Shown in pieces: positions 7,849 to 13,091 of a stretch of 21,921 nt of DNA. Each line of letters opens with the position of its first letter. The first letter of the stretch is position 1. The translations under genes and the position numbers were made by a program. The stretch is from positions 1 to 21,921 of the forward strand of contig CAXTSI010000093.1 of assembly GCA_964246695.1 (NCBI GenBank), read 5' to 3'. A model generated the notes under the pieces. That model was not told where the DNA came from and did not search any database. It was given only the letters and a program-made list of their open reading frames with translations. This stretch comes from Stigonema sp964246695 (GTDB taxonomy: Bacteria > Cyanobacteriota > Cyanobacteriia > Cyanobacteriales > Nostocaceae).

Positions 7849-8298
7849 GTGATCGGGATCTTAGTTGATGCTGACCTAATATTAGAGGCTTTGATGAATC
7901 GAAACGAGTTTGTAGGAGATGTTAGCGAATTATTGGATAGGGTACATCCGTCGATTCAGATGCATGTCACAGATATTGGTTGGCAAAAAATCTACGCTTA
8001 TGCCAGCCGTTTACGGAATACAAAGATTGCTGAGATAGTAATCGATTGGTTAGAAGAGAAAATTCAGATTTGCACTGTGGAACAAACTATTATACAGCAA
8101 GCACGCTCGTCACCGTTGAAGGATTTTGAATCTGCTGTAGAGCTAGTTTGTGTCAGTTATCAGGAATTGGATGCAATTGTCACCCATAACAAAGATGCTT
8201 TTGCCGGCGCTGCCAATAAGTCTTCGATTTGGTCAGTAGCAGAATTGAGGGTGCGTGCAAATTTAGAAACTCAGCTACAAGCAACCAGATCTATTTAG
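7849..8298 (+). CDS. PIN-domain protein (possible VapC-like ribonuclease)
   Basis: PIN domains are Mg-dependent RNases; many are toxins of type II systems. The 149-residue product has the expected acidic residues: Asp7 in ILVDADLIL, Asp92/Glu94 in KDFESAVEL, Asp108 in ELDAIVTHN and Asp116 in NKDAF. The ending ..LDAIVTHNKDAF is the typical PIN strand before the last acidic residue. The start is GTG at 7849 with a G-rich stretch (7837-7842) about six bases upstream. No antitoxin-like gene precedes it; the 312 bp upstream of the start back to the MITE (7537-7848) contain only a 70-residue frame that begins inside the MITE and resembles nothing. So it is either an orphan toxin or a housekeeping or regulatory PIN protein. 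It is convergent with the secreted-protein array. The PIN fold is fairly sure; the biological role is open. Confidence 0.78.
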   Translation: MIGILVDADLILEALMNRNEFVGDVSELLDRVHPSIQMHVTDIGWQKIYAYASRLRNTKIAEIVIDWLEEKIQICTVEQTIIQQARSSPLKDFESAVELVCVSYQELDAIVTHNKDAFAGAANKSSIWSVAELRVRANLETQLQATRSI

Positions 8299-8385
8299 TT
8301 ACTGAAGGTTAAGCCCTCACCTACATGAGTTGTTTAATTGCTAGTTGCCCTTGGACAATCAGCAAGATAATTGCTCAAAATAATC

Positions 8386-8940
8386 TTAGCGTACAGTCAC
8401 ATCCATGGTGTAGTTTAACATACCATTACCACTGTTTTGCTGAAGGACATTGGTGCCAGGACCGGAAAGTCCTACATTCACCGAAGATGATGCAGGCGCA
8501 TAACGAGCTGAAATTTTCACCGTTTGCTCTCCGACTGATAAAAATGGTGAAATATTTATGTTTTCACTATTTTTATTGAGCCGTTTAATTAATTTACCAT
8601 TGACAGTAATCTGACCAGTCAACTGATTTCCTGAGGTTTTAATGCTCAAGATGTGGGGTTGACTGAGATTAGCTGCATTCAGATTAAATGAGTTGTGTTG
8701 GGTTCCACCAGATGAATCACTAGTATTTTGGCTACTTGTAAAGCTTTGTTGGGTTCCAGATGAATCGGATGAATCGCTGCTGGAGGTCTGGCTAGTAGAA
8801 GAAAAGGTGCTCATATCGCTATTGCTGTTTGAGTTAACAGAAGAACTTTGGCTGCTGTGAATGAAATTCTGATGAGCAAATGCTGTGGTGAGTGTGACAA
8901 GCATTGCTACGCCGCATGCAAAAAACAGTAAATTTCTCAT
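8386..8940 (-). CDS. Secreted Ser-rich protein with C-terminal beta-type domain
   Basis: I do not recognise this family. The 184-residue product starts MRNLLFFACGVAMLVTLTTAFA, a clear Sec signal peptide with probable cleavage after AFA (residue 22). Residues about 25-85 are a low-complexity linker of Ser, Gln, Asn, Thr and Gly (for example SSSDSSDSSGTQQSF). Residues about 92-184 look like a compact beta-rich domain: ILSIKTSGNQLTGQITVNGKL, INISPFLSVGEQTVKISARY and a final NYTMDVTVR. There are no cysteines after the signal. The ATG at 8938-8940 was chosen over an upstream frame opening because the signal peptide begins there. It is the last minus-strand gene of the array of exported proteins, 222 bp after the preceding gene. 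It might anchor or chaperone the repeat proteins upstream, but that is only context. Confidence 0.75.
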   Translation of the reverse strand: MRNLLFFACGVAMLVTLTTAFAHQNFIHSSQSSSVNSNSNSDMSTFSSTSQTSSSDSSDSSGTQQSFTSSQNTSDSSGGTQHNSFNLNAANLSQPHILSIKTSGNQLTGQITVNGKLIKRLNKNSENINISPFLSVGEQTVKISARYAPASSSVNVGLSGPGTNVLQQNSGNGMLNYTMDVTVR

Positions 8941-8956
8941 GGCTGTATTTAGGTAG

Positions 8957-8985
8957 CAGCAGGTATAGGAATCAACTACCTGCTG
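8957..8985 (-). promoter_or_regulatory. Leader hairpin before the Ser-rich protein gene
   Basis: CAGCAGGTA and TACCTGCTG are perfect 9-bp arms with an 11-nt loop, ending 17 nt before the ATG. No good Shine-Dalgarno is visible, so this hairpin may affect translation. A second inverted repeat (GAAATTC 9086-9092, GAATTTC 9103-9109) lies further upstream in the same gap. Confidence 0.35.
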
Positions 8986-9162
8986 AATTCTGTGTAGAAA
9001 AATTGCGTTCAAGGCGACTTTCAGAAAAATCTGAATTGACTCTATATATGACCTGAAAAGATGACTTCTCAAGTGCAACCCAGGAGAAATTCCCCAACAG
9101 GAGAATTTCCTTTGGCTGAAAATTTTTACTTGGACGCCATTCTACTATTTTATCTTTTATTT

Positions 9163-9561
9163 TTACCTCCCATACAACTTCCAATTTGGATCTTTAGCTG
9201 GGTTGTACACATGTACCGGAGTATGCACTTGAATACCAATGTTTGGAGTTTTTACACCAGTGGGGTTACCATCTCCATCAACATATTGAGAGCTGGTTCG
9301 GCGTTGTTCACAGCTACCAGAAACACAATTTTGTTGTCCTACGGTGTTAACAGTGCCACCCCTGCTGTTAGTGCAATTCGGTCCAAAATTCTGAGTTGTA
9401 TGATTCGTTTGATGTCCTTGCCTGTTACCGTCAACCGCCACTTGCGTGCCGACATCAACCGCGACGCATCCTGCCATTGCAGGGTGAGTGAGGGAAGGTA
9501 TCATTAAGGGAGATACAGCAGAAAGCGAGAACAAAGTGAGGGAAAGTAATTTAAATTTCAT
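9163..9561 (-). CDS. Small secreted cysteine-containing protein, unknown
   Basis: I do not recognise this protein. Its 132 residues start MKFKLLSLTLFSLSAVSPL, a signal peptide probably cut after HPAMA (about residue 30), leaving a mature start GCVAVDVGTQVAV. The mature part is rich in Asn, Gln, Thr and Gly and has several cysteines (GPNC, QQNC, SGSC), with segments NHTTQNFG and GGTVNTVGQQN that recall the short Q/N repeats of the neighbours. The tail (PNIGIQVHTPVHVYNP) is hydrophobic and proline-rich. An in-frame upstream start (9588) would overlap the preceding gene and add nine residues before the signal, so I use 9561. It follows the gene at 9579-9941 by 17 bp, which implies one transcript. 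An extracellular or periplasmic place is likely; function unknown. Confidence 0.72.
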   Translation of the reverse strand: MKFKLLSLTLFSLSAVSPLMIPSLTHPAMAGCVAVDVGTQVAVDGNRQGHQTNHTTQNFGPNCTNSRGGTVNTVGQQNCVSGSCEQRRTSSQYVDGDGNPTGVKTPNIGIQVHTPVHVYNPAKDPNWKLYGR

Positions 9562-9578
9562 AGCGATCTTCAAGTGAA

Positions 9579-9941
9579 CTATTGACAAGATGTTGTAGTT
9601 GTAGTTGTGGAAGTGTGATTAACTGCAGTACCATAGTTGTGACTGCTTTGGTGGGTATAAGTTCTCCCATTACATTGAGAGTACTGAGAGTCTTGAGGGG
9701 ATCTTGAACTCCGTAATTGCCGGAGACGACGATTTAGCGGCAGCCTTGAAGTGGGTACAATCAGGGGAGAAATGCTTCCGGTTTGAGTGTTAGAGTTAAT
9801 TTTGATATTACCATCGTCATCAACTCTTACCCTGGAGTTGGGACTTTGAATATCAATATCGTTATCTGCCCTAGCAATTCCAGCAGGTATTGCAATTAGC
9901 AAACAGAACACTAGTAATAAAATCGATGGTCTGGCAGGCAT
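9579..9941 (-). CDS. Small secreted protein with Thr-rich, Cys-ending tail
   Basis: I do not recognise this protein. The 120 residues begin with a signal peptide (SILLLVFCLLIAIPAGIARA, cut about residue 25). The mature part has a short acidic stretch with strand-like repeats (NDIDIQSPNSRVRVDDDGNIKINSN), then an arginine-rich segment (RLPLNRRLRQLRSSRS). It finishes with a Thr/Ser/His/Asn tail ending TTTTTTSCQ. One cysteine lies in the middle (SQCNGR) and one two residues from the end, the same spacing logic as in the repeat paralogs upstream. It is the first gene of a tight pair with 9163-9561 (17 bp gap). AAAGAGG lies about 10 nt before the ATG at 9941. Role unknown; membership in the exported array is inferred from signal, composition and cysteine layout. 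Confidence 0.72.
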   Translation of the reverse strand: MPARPSILLLVFCLLIAIPAGIARADNDIDIQSPNSRVRVDDDGNIKINSNTQTGSISPLIVPTSRLPLNRRLRQLRSSRSPQDSQYSQCNGRTYTHQSSHNYGTAVNHTSTTTTTTSCQ

Positions 9942-10284
9942 GGCTTAATTCCTCTTTCTTCGTAGAAAACGACCGATTTTGTTGACTTTGCCAACGCACG
10001 GAAATCGGTAAAACCTCCTTCAACTCCTCACCTTTGGCATACCACGGCACTGCTAACAGACACATTCTATTTCTCCTGTACTCTGGTGAGCAATCTGGCG
10101 CTGCTCTGTTAAGAAATGGTTTAGCTGATTCCAAAGATTCAGCAACGCCCAATAGCTCGATTATCTGGAAGATTCATGCATCTTGGGATCTCAACTCATC
10201 AAAGGCTGGTTCAACGTAGAAGCCAAAGAGGAGCAGCAGCACCATTTTGGCTACAGACTTCACCAAAGACTTTTACCCAGGAAT
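9942..10284 (-). other. Gap with probable remnant of a repeat-protein paralog
   Basis: There is no intact gene here. On the minus strand, 10235-10249 reads CAAAATGGTGCTGCT, which encodes QNGAA, the hallmark of the paralogs' repeats. About 85 bp further on comes a fourth copy of the palindromic unit (10097-10149) that elsewhere follows each paralog, with a similar flank (AATAGCTCGATTA against CATAGCTCAATTA). This order suggests a decayed paralog plus its spacer. The rest, up to the start at 9941, looks like leader sequence. Confidence 0.4.
10097..10149. repeat. Palindromic spacer unit, degenerate copy (d)
   Basis: GGCGCTGCT (10097-10105) and AGCAACGCC (10141-10149) bracket 35 bp. It is homologous to the three spacer units at 10666, 11151 and 11655, with one arm substituted, so one G-T wobble arises in the stem. 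Confidence 0.6.
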
Positions 10285-10620
10285 TCAGTGGCAGCGACGA
10301 CCCACGGCAATTTGAGTTTGTCTGCTGATCTGGTCCGCACGTTGGTCAACATGACCACCATTGAAAGCAGTACCATTTTGGTTCGCAAGCTGAGAGGAGC
10401 CTTGTGACTGTGGATCCCAGCCGCAACCGGAGGAATTACCAACTCTATGTTGACGCTGGATGCTTGTCTCGGTGGCTCTTTGATGAACTTGACTACCATA
10501 ACCGACGGCAGTAGCACTTTGATTAAGCTCCTGCTGACTGCTTGATTCAGCAAAAGCAGCCGTTGGGGCTATAATCAGAACCGCAGCTAATAAACCAAAG
10601 GTGGAAGTTTTCTTCACCAT
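10285..10620 (-). CDS. Secreted Q/N-rich repeat protein, divergent paralog
   Basis: This is the most divergent of four paralogs. The 111 residues start MVKKTSTFGLLAAVLIIAPTAAFA, a signal peptide almost the same as in the three genes upstream. The mature part has two repeats, LNQSATAVGYGSQVHQRA and ANQNGTAFNGGHVDQRAD, each followed by a basic stretch. The separator holds a cysteine (NSSGCGWD) and the protein ends RRCH. The pattern Q-N-G-x-A-x(2)-G with later glutamines is weakly like the curlin repeat (Q-x-G ... N ... Q), so an extracellular fibre-forming role is possible but not shown. The ATG at 10618-10620 is preceded by AAAGAGGTCTAGAATA, the same ribosome-site leader as its paralogs. The ORF extends upstream to 10704, but the signal peptide fixes this start. 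Confidence 0.78.
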   Translation of the reverse strand: MVKKTSTFGLLAAVLIIAPTAAFAESSSQQELNQSATAVGYGSQVHQRATETSIQRQHRVGNSSGCGWDPQSQGSSQLANQNGTAFNGGHVDQRADQISRQTQIAVGRRCH

Positions 10621-10665
10621 TATTCTAGACCTCTTTTGTGGTGTGTGTGTTGTAGGAACAGAGGT

Positions 10666-10716
10666 GGCGTTGCTCTCGTAAGAGCGCGAATAGTTTGCAC
10701 CCAATTTAGCAACGCC
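10666..10716. repeat. Palindromic spacer unit (a)
   Basis: GGCGTTGCT (10666-10674) and AGCAACGCC (10708-10716) are perfect 9-bp arms. An inner GCTCTCGTAAGAGC hairpin overlaps the left arm, so the two folds compete in part. The unit lies between two paralogs, directly after a conserved CTCAATTAATTAGCA segment that includes the upstream gene's stop codon. Confidence 0.75.
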
Positions 10717-10731
10717 TCATGGCTCAATTAA

Positions 10732-11109
10732 TTAGCACTGGTGTTGAGCGCGGGCAACTTGAACTTGGTTACTGTGGTTGCTGCCATTTTGGGCATTAGT
10801 AGAACCGTATGACGCCGCACCATTTTGGGTGATACCCTGACCCGAGTTTTGAGCCTGGGAACTATAGCCTCCGGGGCAGTTGCTGTGGTAGCCGTAGATA
10901 CCAGAATTTTTATGGACTTTACGAATTTGACTTTGGACTTGGTTGCTGATATTTTGAGCGCTTTGGGCATTGGTACTACCATCCGAAGCCGCACCATTTT
11001 GCTCAATTGTCTGCACATTACCTTGAGATTGGCTACCAGCAAATGCCGCCGTCGGTGCAATCATCAAACCTGCTGCCAACAATCCAAAAGCTAGGGACTT
11101 CTTGAACAT
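10732..11109 (-). CDS. Secreted Q/N-rich two-repeat protein (paralog 3)
   Basis: The 125-residue product starts with signal peptide MFKKSLAFGLLAAGLMIAP..AFA, cut after residue 24. Mature repeats are QTIEQNGAASDGSTNAQSAQ and QGITQNGAASYGSTNAQNGS, each continuing NxSNQVQ. Between them is a basic, Tyr/His/Gly-rich loop with one cysteine (GYHSNCPGGY), and the protein ends AQHQC. It is clearly the same family as the two genes upstream but more diverged, which suggests an older duplication. The start is ATG at 11107-11109 with GAGG in AAAGAGGTCTAAAAAG ten bases before. Composition and repeat length suggest an amyloid-like or fibre-forming exported protein; this is inference from resemblance to curlin repeats, and no database family was recognised. 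A longer upstream reading (to 11214) was rejected because of the signal peptide. Confidence 0.82.
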   Translation of the reverse strand: MFKKSLAFGLLAAGLMIAPTAAFAGSQSQGNVQTIEQNGAASDGSTNAQSAQNISNQVQSQIRKVHKNSGIYGYHSNCPGGYSSQAQNSGQGITQNGAASYGSTNAQNGSNHSNQVQVARAQHQC

Positions 11110-11150
11110 CTTTTTAGACCTCTTTAGTCGTTTTTTGTAGGAATAGAGCT

Positions 11151-11203
11151 GGCGTTGCTCCTGTCTCGCGAATAGTTTGCACCCATACCAATTCAGCAAC
11201 GCC
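11151..11203. repeat. Palindromic spacer unit (b)
   Basis: GGCGTTGCT (11151-11159) and AGCAACGCC (11195-11203) keep perfect arms, while the inner GCTCT..AGAGC hairpin of units (a) and (c) is replaced by CCTGTCTCGCG. Conservation of the outer arms alone points to the long stem as the functional or mobile feature. Confidence 0.75.
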
Positions 11204-11218
11204 TCATAGCTCAATTAA

Positions 11219-11602
11219 TTAGCAGCCGTGGTGAGCACGGGCAGCTTGAACTTGGTTACTGTGGTTGCTGCCATCTTGGGCATTGGTAGAACCGTATGAC
11301 GCCGCGCCATTTTGGGTGATACCCTGACCTGAGTTTTGATCCTGGTAACTAGAGCCGGAACCGCAGGATCTGGGGTGACCGGATCTGTAAGGGTGATAAC
11401 CAGCATTGGCTCTATGAATTTGACTTTGGACTTGGTTGCTGATATTTTGAGCGCTTTGGGCATTGGTACTACCATCCGAAGCCGCACCATTTTGCTCAAT
11501 TGATTGCTGATTACTTTGAGATTGGCCACCAGCAAATGCCGCTGTTGGTGCAATCATCAAACCTGCTGCTAACAATCCAAAAGCTACTGACTTCTTAAAC
11601 AT
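11219..11602 (-). CDS. Secreted Q/N-rich two-repeat protein (paralog 2)
   Basis: The 127-residue product is nearly identical to the next gene upstream (11724-12092) apart from the loop between repeats, where it has the longer HRANAGYHPYRSGHPRSCGS. The signal peptide is MFKKSVAFGLLAAGLMIAP..AFA (24 residues). Repeat 1 covers about residues 29-62 and repeat 2 about 89-121, both with core IxQNGAASxGSTNAQ and SNQVQ. One cysteine is in the loop and the last residue is cysteine. The leader ACGAGGTCTAAAAAA-ATG matches paralog 1, so coding and leader DNA were duplicated together, in a unit of about 490-505 bp. Secretion is well supported; extracellular assembly is inferred. A basic 112-residue frame inside the gene is treated as a shadow. 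Confidence 0.85.
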   Translation of the reverse strand: MFKKSVAFGLLAAGLMIAPTAAFAGGQSQSNQQSIEQNGAASDGSTNAQSAQNISNQVQSQIHRANAGYHPYRSGHPRSCGSGSSYQDQNSGQGITQNGAASYGSTNAQDGSNHSNQVQAARAHHGC

Positions 11603-11654
11603 TTTTTTAGACCTCGTTAGTTGTGTGTTGTAATTGTGTGTTGTAATTGTATCT

Positions 11655-11708
11655 GGCGTTGCTCTCGTAAGAGCGAATAGTTTGCACCCATATCAATTCA
11701 GCAACGCC
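11655..11708. repeat. Palindromic spacer unit (c)
   Basis: GGCGTTGCT (11655-11663) and AGCAACGCC (11700-11708) bracket GCTCTCGTAAGAGC and GAATAGTTTGCACCCA, as in unit (a). It lies between paralogs 1 and 2 and is part of the recent duplication unit. Confidence 0.75.
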
Positions 11709-11723
11709 TCATGGCTCAATTAA

Positions 11724-12092
11724 TTAGCAGCCGTGGTGAGCACGGGCAGCTTGAACTTGGTTACTGTGGTTGCTGCCATCTTGGGCATTGGTAGAACCGT
11801 ATGACGCCGCGCCATTTTGGGTGATACCCTGACCTGAGTTTTGATCCTGGTAACTAGAGCCGGAACCGCAGGATCTGGGGTAGTGATAACCAGGATTGGT
11901 GCGACGAATTTGACTTTGGACTTGGTTGCTGATATTTTGAGCGCTTTGGGCATTGGTACTACCATCCGAAGCCGCACCATTTTGCTCAATTGATTGCTGA
12001 TTACTTTGAGATTGGCCACCAGCAAATGCCGCTGTTGGTGCAATCATCAAACCTGCTGCTAACAATCCAAAAGCTACTGACTTCTTAAACAT
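11724..12092 (-). CDS. Secreted Q/N-rich two-repeat protein (paralog 1, first gene)
   Basis: This is the promoter-proximal gene of the array. The 122 residues have a signal peptide (1-24, cut after AFA), repeat 1 at about 29-62 (core QNGAASDGSTNAQ at 37-49), a basic loop with Cys75 (YHYPRSCGSG), repeat 2 at about 84-116 (core QNGAASYGSTNAQ at 92-104), then RAHHGC with Cys122 as last residue. There are no other cysteines in the mature chain, so a loop-to-tail disulfide, or an intermolecular one, is possible. The two repeats each suggest strand-turn-strand with the turn at D/Y-G-S. The start is ATG at 12090-12092, with GAGG in ACGAGGTCTAAAAAA. A candidate promoter lies about 250 bp upstream (12342-12370). 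Signal and repeats are seen directly; the fibre role is inference. Confidence 0.85.
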   Translation of the reverse strand: MFKKSVAFGLLAAGLMIAPTAAFAGGQSQSNQQSIEQNGAASDGSTNAQSAQNISNQVQSQIRRTNPGYHYPRSCGSGSSYQDQNSGQGITQNGAASYGSTNAQDGSNHSNQVQAARAHHGC

Positions 12093-12341
12093 TTTTTTAG
12101 ACCTCGTTAGTTGTGTGTTGTTTGTCAGACGGTGAACACCTTAAGTAGTTTCATCAGGTGCTTCTCTGTTGTTTGTCTATAAGCAGCTACAAAATCAAGT
12201 CGCATCATTCCGGATTTCTGCTAAAAGATCTTTTAAAACTGAACGTTTGCGCTTGTTTTGCCCTGTGGCTCATCCTCCTTTATATAGCCGCCCCACTTAA
12301 GTAAGATTGCTATGGAGGTCGCTGACTCCTTATACTTAATA

Positions 12342-12370
12342 GTTTTAACCAAATATTTTGGGTGTGTCAA
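12342..12370 (-). promoter_or_regulatory. Candidate sigma-70 promoter for the secreted array
   Basis: On the minus strand TTGACA (12370-12365) is a perfect -35 box, followed by 17 bp and TAAAAC (12347-12342), four of six matches to the -10 consensus. Transcription would start near 12335 and leave a leader of about 240 nt before the first repeat gene. The leader contains a short hairpin (GGAG..CTCC near 12316-12331) and an isolated AAAGGAGG (12274-12281). Confidence 0.6.
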
Positions 12371-12383
12371 GAGCTAAGCTAAA

Positions 12384-12421
12384 TTTTTTTGGGCAAAATT
12401 TTTTTGGCACAAGTTTTTTTT
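12384..12421 (-). promoter_or_regulatory. Three A-tracts upstream of the array promoter
   Basis: Minus-strand A-runs of 7, 7 and 8 (12384-12390, 12399-12405, 12414-12421) start exactly 15 bp apart and lie about 49-86 bp before the predicted transcription start. The nearest could act as an UP element for the RNA polymerase alpha subunit. The set also forms a small tandem repeat (AAATTTTTTTGGGCA type on the plus strand). Confidence 0.4.
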
Positions 12422-12455
12422 GATGCTACGATCTACGGCTATAGGTAAAACAAAA

Positions 12456-12492
12456 GTGCCGTGGATGTGAAAAACTGCCGTGGATGTGAAAC
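12456..12492. repeat. 19-bp direct repeat over the XRE gene start
   Basis: TGCCGTGGATGTGAAA occurs at 12457 and again at 12476, a spacing of 19 bp. The second copy contains the GTG start at 12480. Two same-oriented sites nearly two helical turns apart could be an autoregulatory operator; this is inference. Confidence 0.45.
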
Positions 12493-12833
12493 AGAAGGTA
12501 AAACCAAGGATAGCTACTCTGCGTGAAAAAGCCGGAGTAACCCAGCTAGAGCTATCACGTCTTGTAGGCGTGACCGAAAGCACTATACAAAACTGGGAAA
12601 GCGGTAGAACTGGAACAGACCAGATTGAAAGAATCATTAGGTTTTGCAAAGCTCTCAATTGTCAAATAGAAGACCTAATTGAGTATGTGAGTGAGTCACC
12701 AGCAGAACCAGCAGCAAAACCCAGTTCTTTAAGCGAGATCCAGAATCTGTTGGGGACTGATGAGCCTTCCCCAGCCAAGACCCCCGACCCTAAACCTGCT
12801 CAAAAGCGCCCAGCTAGGAGCAGCTCTGTTTAA
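12480..12833 (+). CDS. XRE-family helix-turn-helix regulator
   Basis: The 117-residue product has one N-terminal HTH_3/Cro-CI type domain, residues about 8-65: RIATLREKAGVTQLELSRLVGVTESTIQNWESGR, then RIIRFCKALNCQIEDLIEYV. The recognition helix is around VTESTIQNWESG (27-38). Residues about 70-117 are a proline/alanine/serine-rich polar tail (SPAKTPDPKPAQKRPARSSSV) without a visible ligand or dimerisation domain. The start is GTG at 12480, or GTG at 12486, without a good Shine-Dalgarno; a 19-bp direct repeat covers the start. It is divergent from the secreted-protein array, whose promoter lies about 110 bp away, so it is a candidate regulator of that array or of itself. DNA binding is sure from the family; the target is inferred from position only. 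Confidence 0.88.
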   Translation: MDVKQKVKPRIATLREKAGVTQLELSRLVGVTESTIQNWESGRTGTDQIERIIRFCKALNCQIEDLIEYVSESPAEPAAKPSSLSEIQNLLGTDEPSPAKTPDPKPAQKRPARSSSV

Positions 12834-12835
12834 TT

Positions 12836-13091
12836 GTTAGTAGTTAGTAGATAGTGGTTAGTGGTTAGTAGATAGTGGTTAGTAGATAGTAGATAGTAGA
12901 TAGTGGTTAGTAGTTAGTGGTTAGTGGCTAATAGCTAATAGCTAATGGCTAATAGCTAATGGCAACGAACAATTAGCCCAACGGGAGCGCCAGTTCCCTA
13001 CGGCGGGAAACCCGCCTTCAGGACTGGACTCACAATTAGCAATTAGCAATTAGCAATCAACAACTAACAACCAACAACCAACAACTAACAA
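12836..13091. repeat. Heptamer short tandem repeats plus GC-rich repeat
   Basis: 12836-12962 is a degenerate run of TTAGTAG, TTAGTGG and GATAGTA words that drifts into TAGCTAA units. 13031-13091 has the complementary style (CAATTAG, then CAACTAACAAC). Between them, 12963-13030 holds a GC-rich block with CCCTACGGCGGGAAACCCGCC. The repeat supplies the stop codon (13085-13087) of the deacetylase gene. Such repeats are typical of filamentous cyanobacteria. Confidence 0.85.

Noticed and set aside
9061..9507. 148-residue plus-strand ORF opposite the secreted-protein gene
   Set aside because: It is antisense to the signal-peptide gene at 9163-9561 and shows no family features.
9871..10152. 93-residue minus-strand ORF in the array gap
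   Set aside because: It overlaps the start and signal peptide of the 9579-9941 gene in another frame and runs through the palindromic spacer unit, so chance openness is more likely.
10728..12043. Basic overlapping frames of 107-112 residues inside three of the repeat-protein genes
   Set aside because: They are read in another frame of the same DNA and stay open in all three because the copies are duplicates. They lack a signal, a ribosome site and any recognisable domain, so I take them as shadows of the repeat genes.
12205..12273. 22-residue ORF in the array leader after AAAGGAGG
   Set aside because: The Shine-Dalgarno touches the ATG with no spacing, the peptide has no pattern, and nothing links it to attenuation. 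It was not called as a leader peptide.
12374..12658. 94-residue minus-strand ORF opposite the XRE gene
   Set aside because: It is antisense to a clear HTH gene and ends in the A-tract region; no features support it.
12834..13090. CRISPR-like look of the repeated segment
   Set aside because: The units are heptamers without spacers of 30-40 bp and drift in sequence; these are short tandem repeats.
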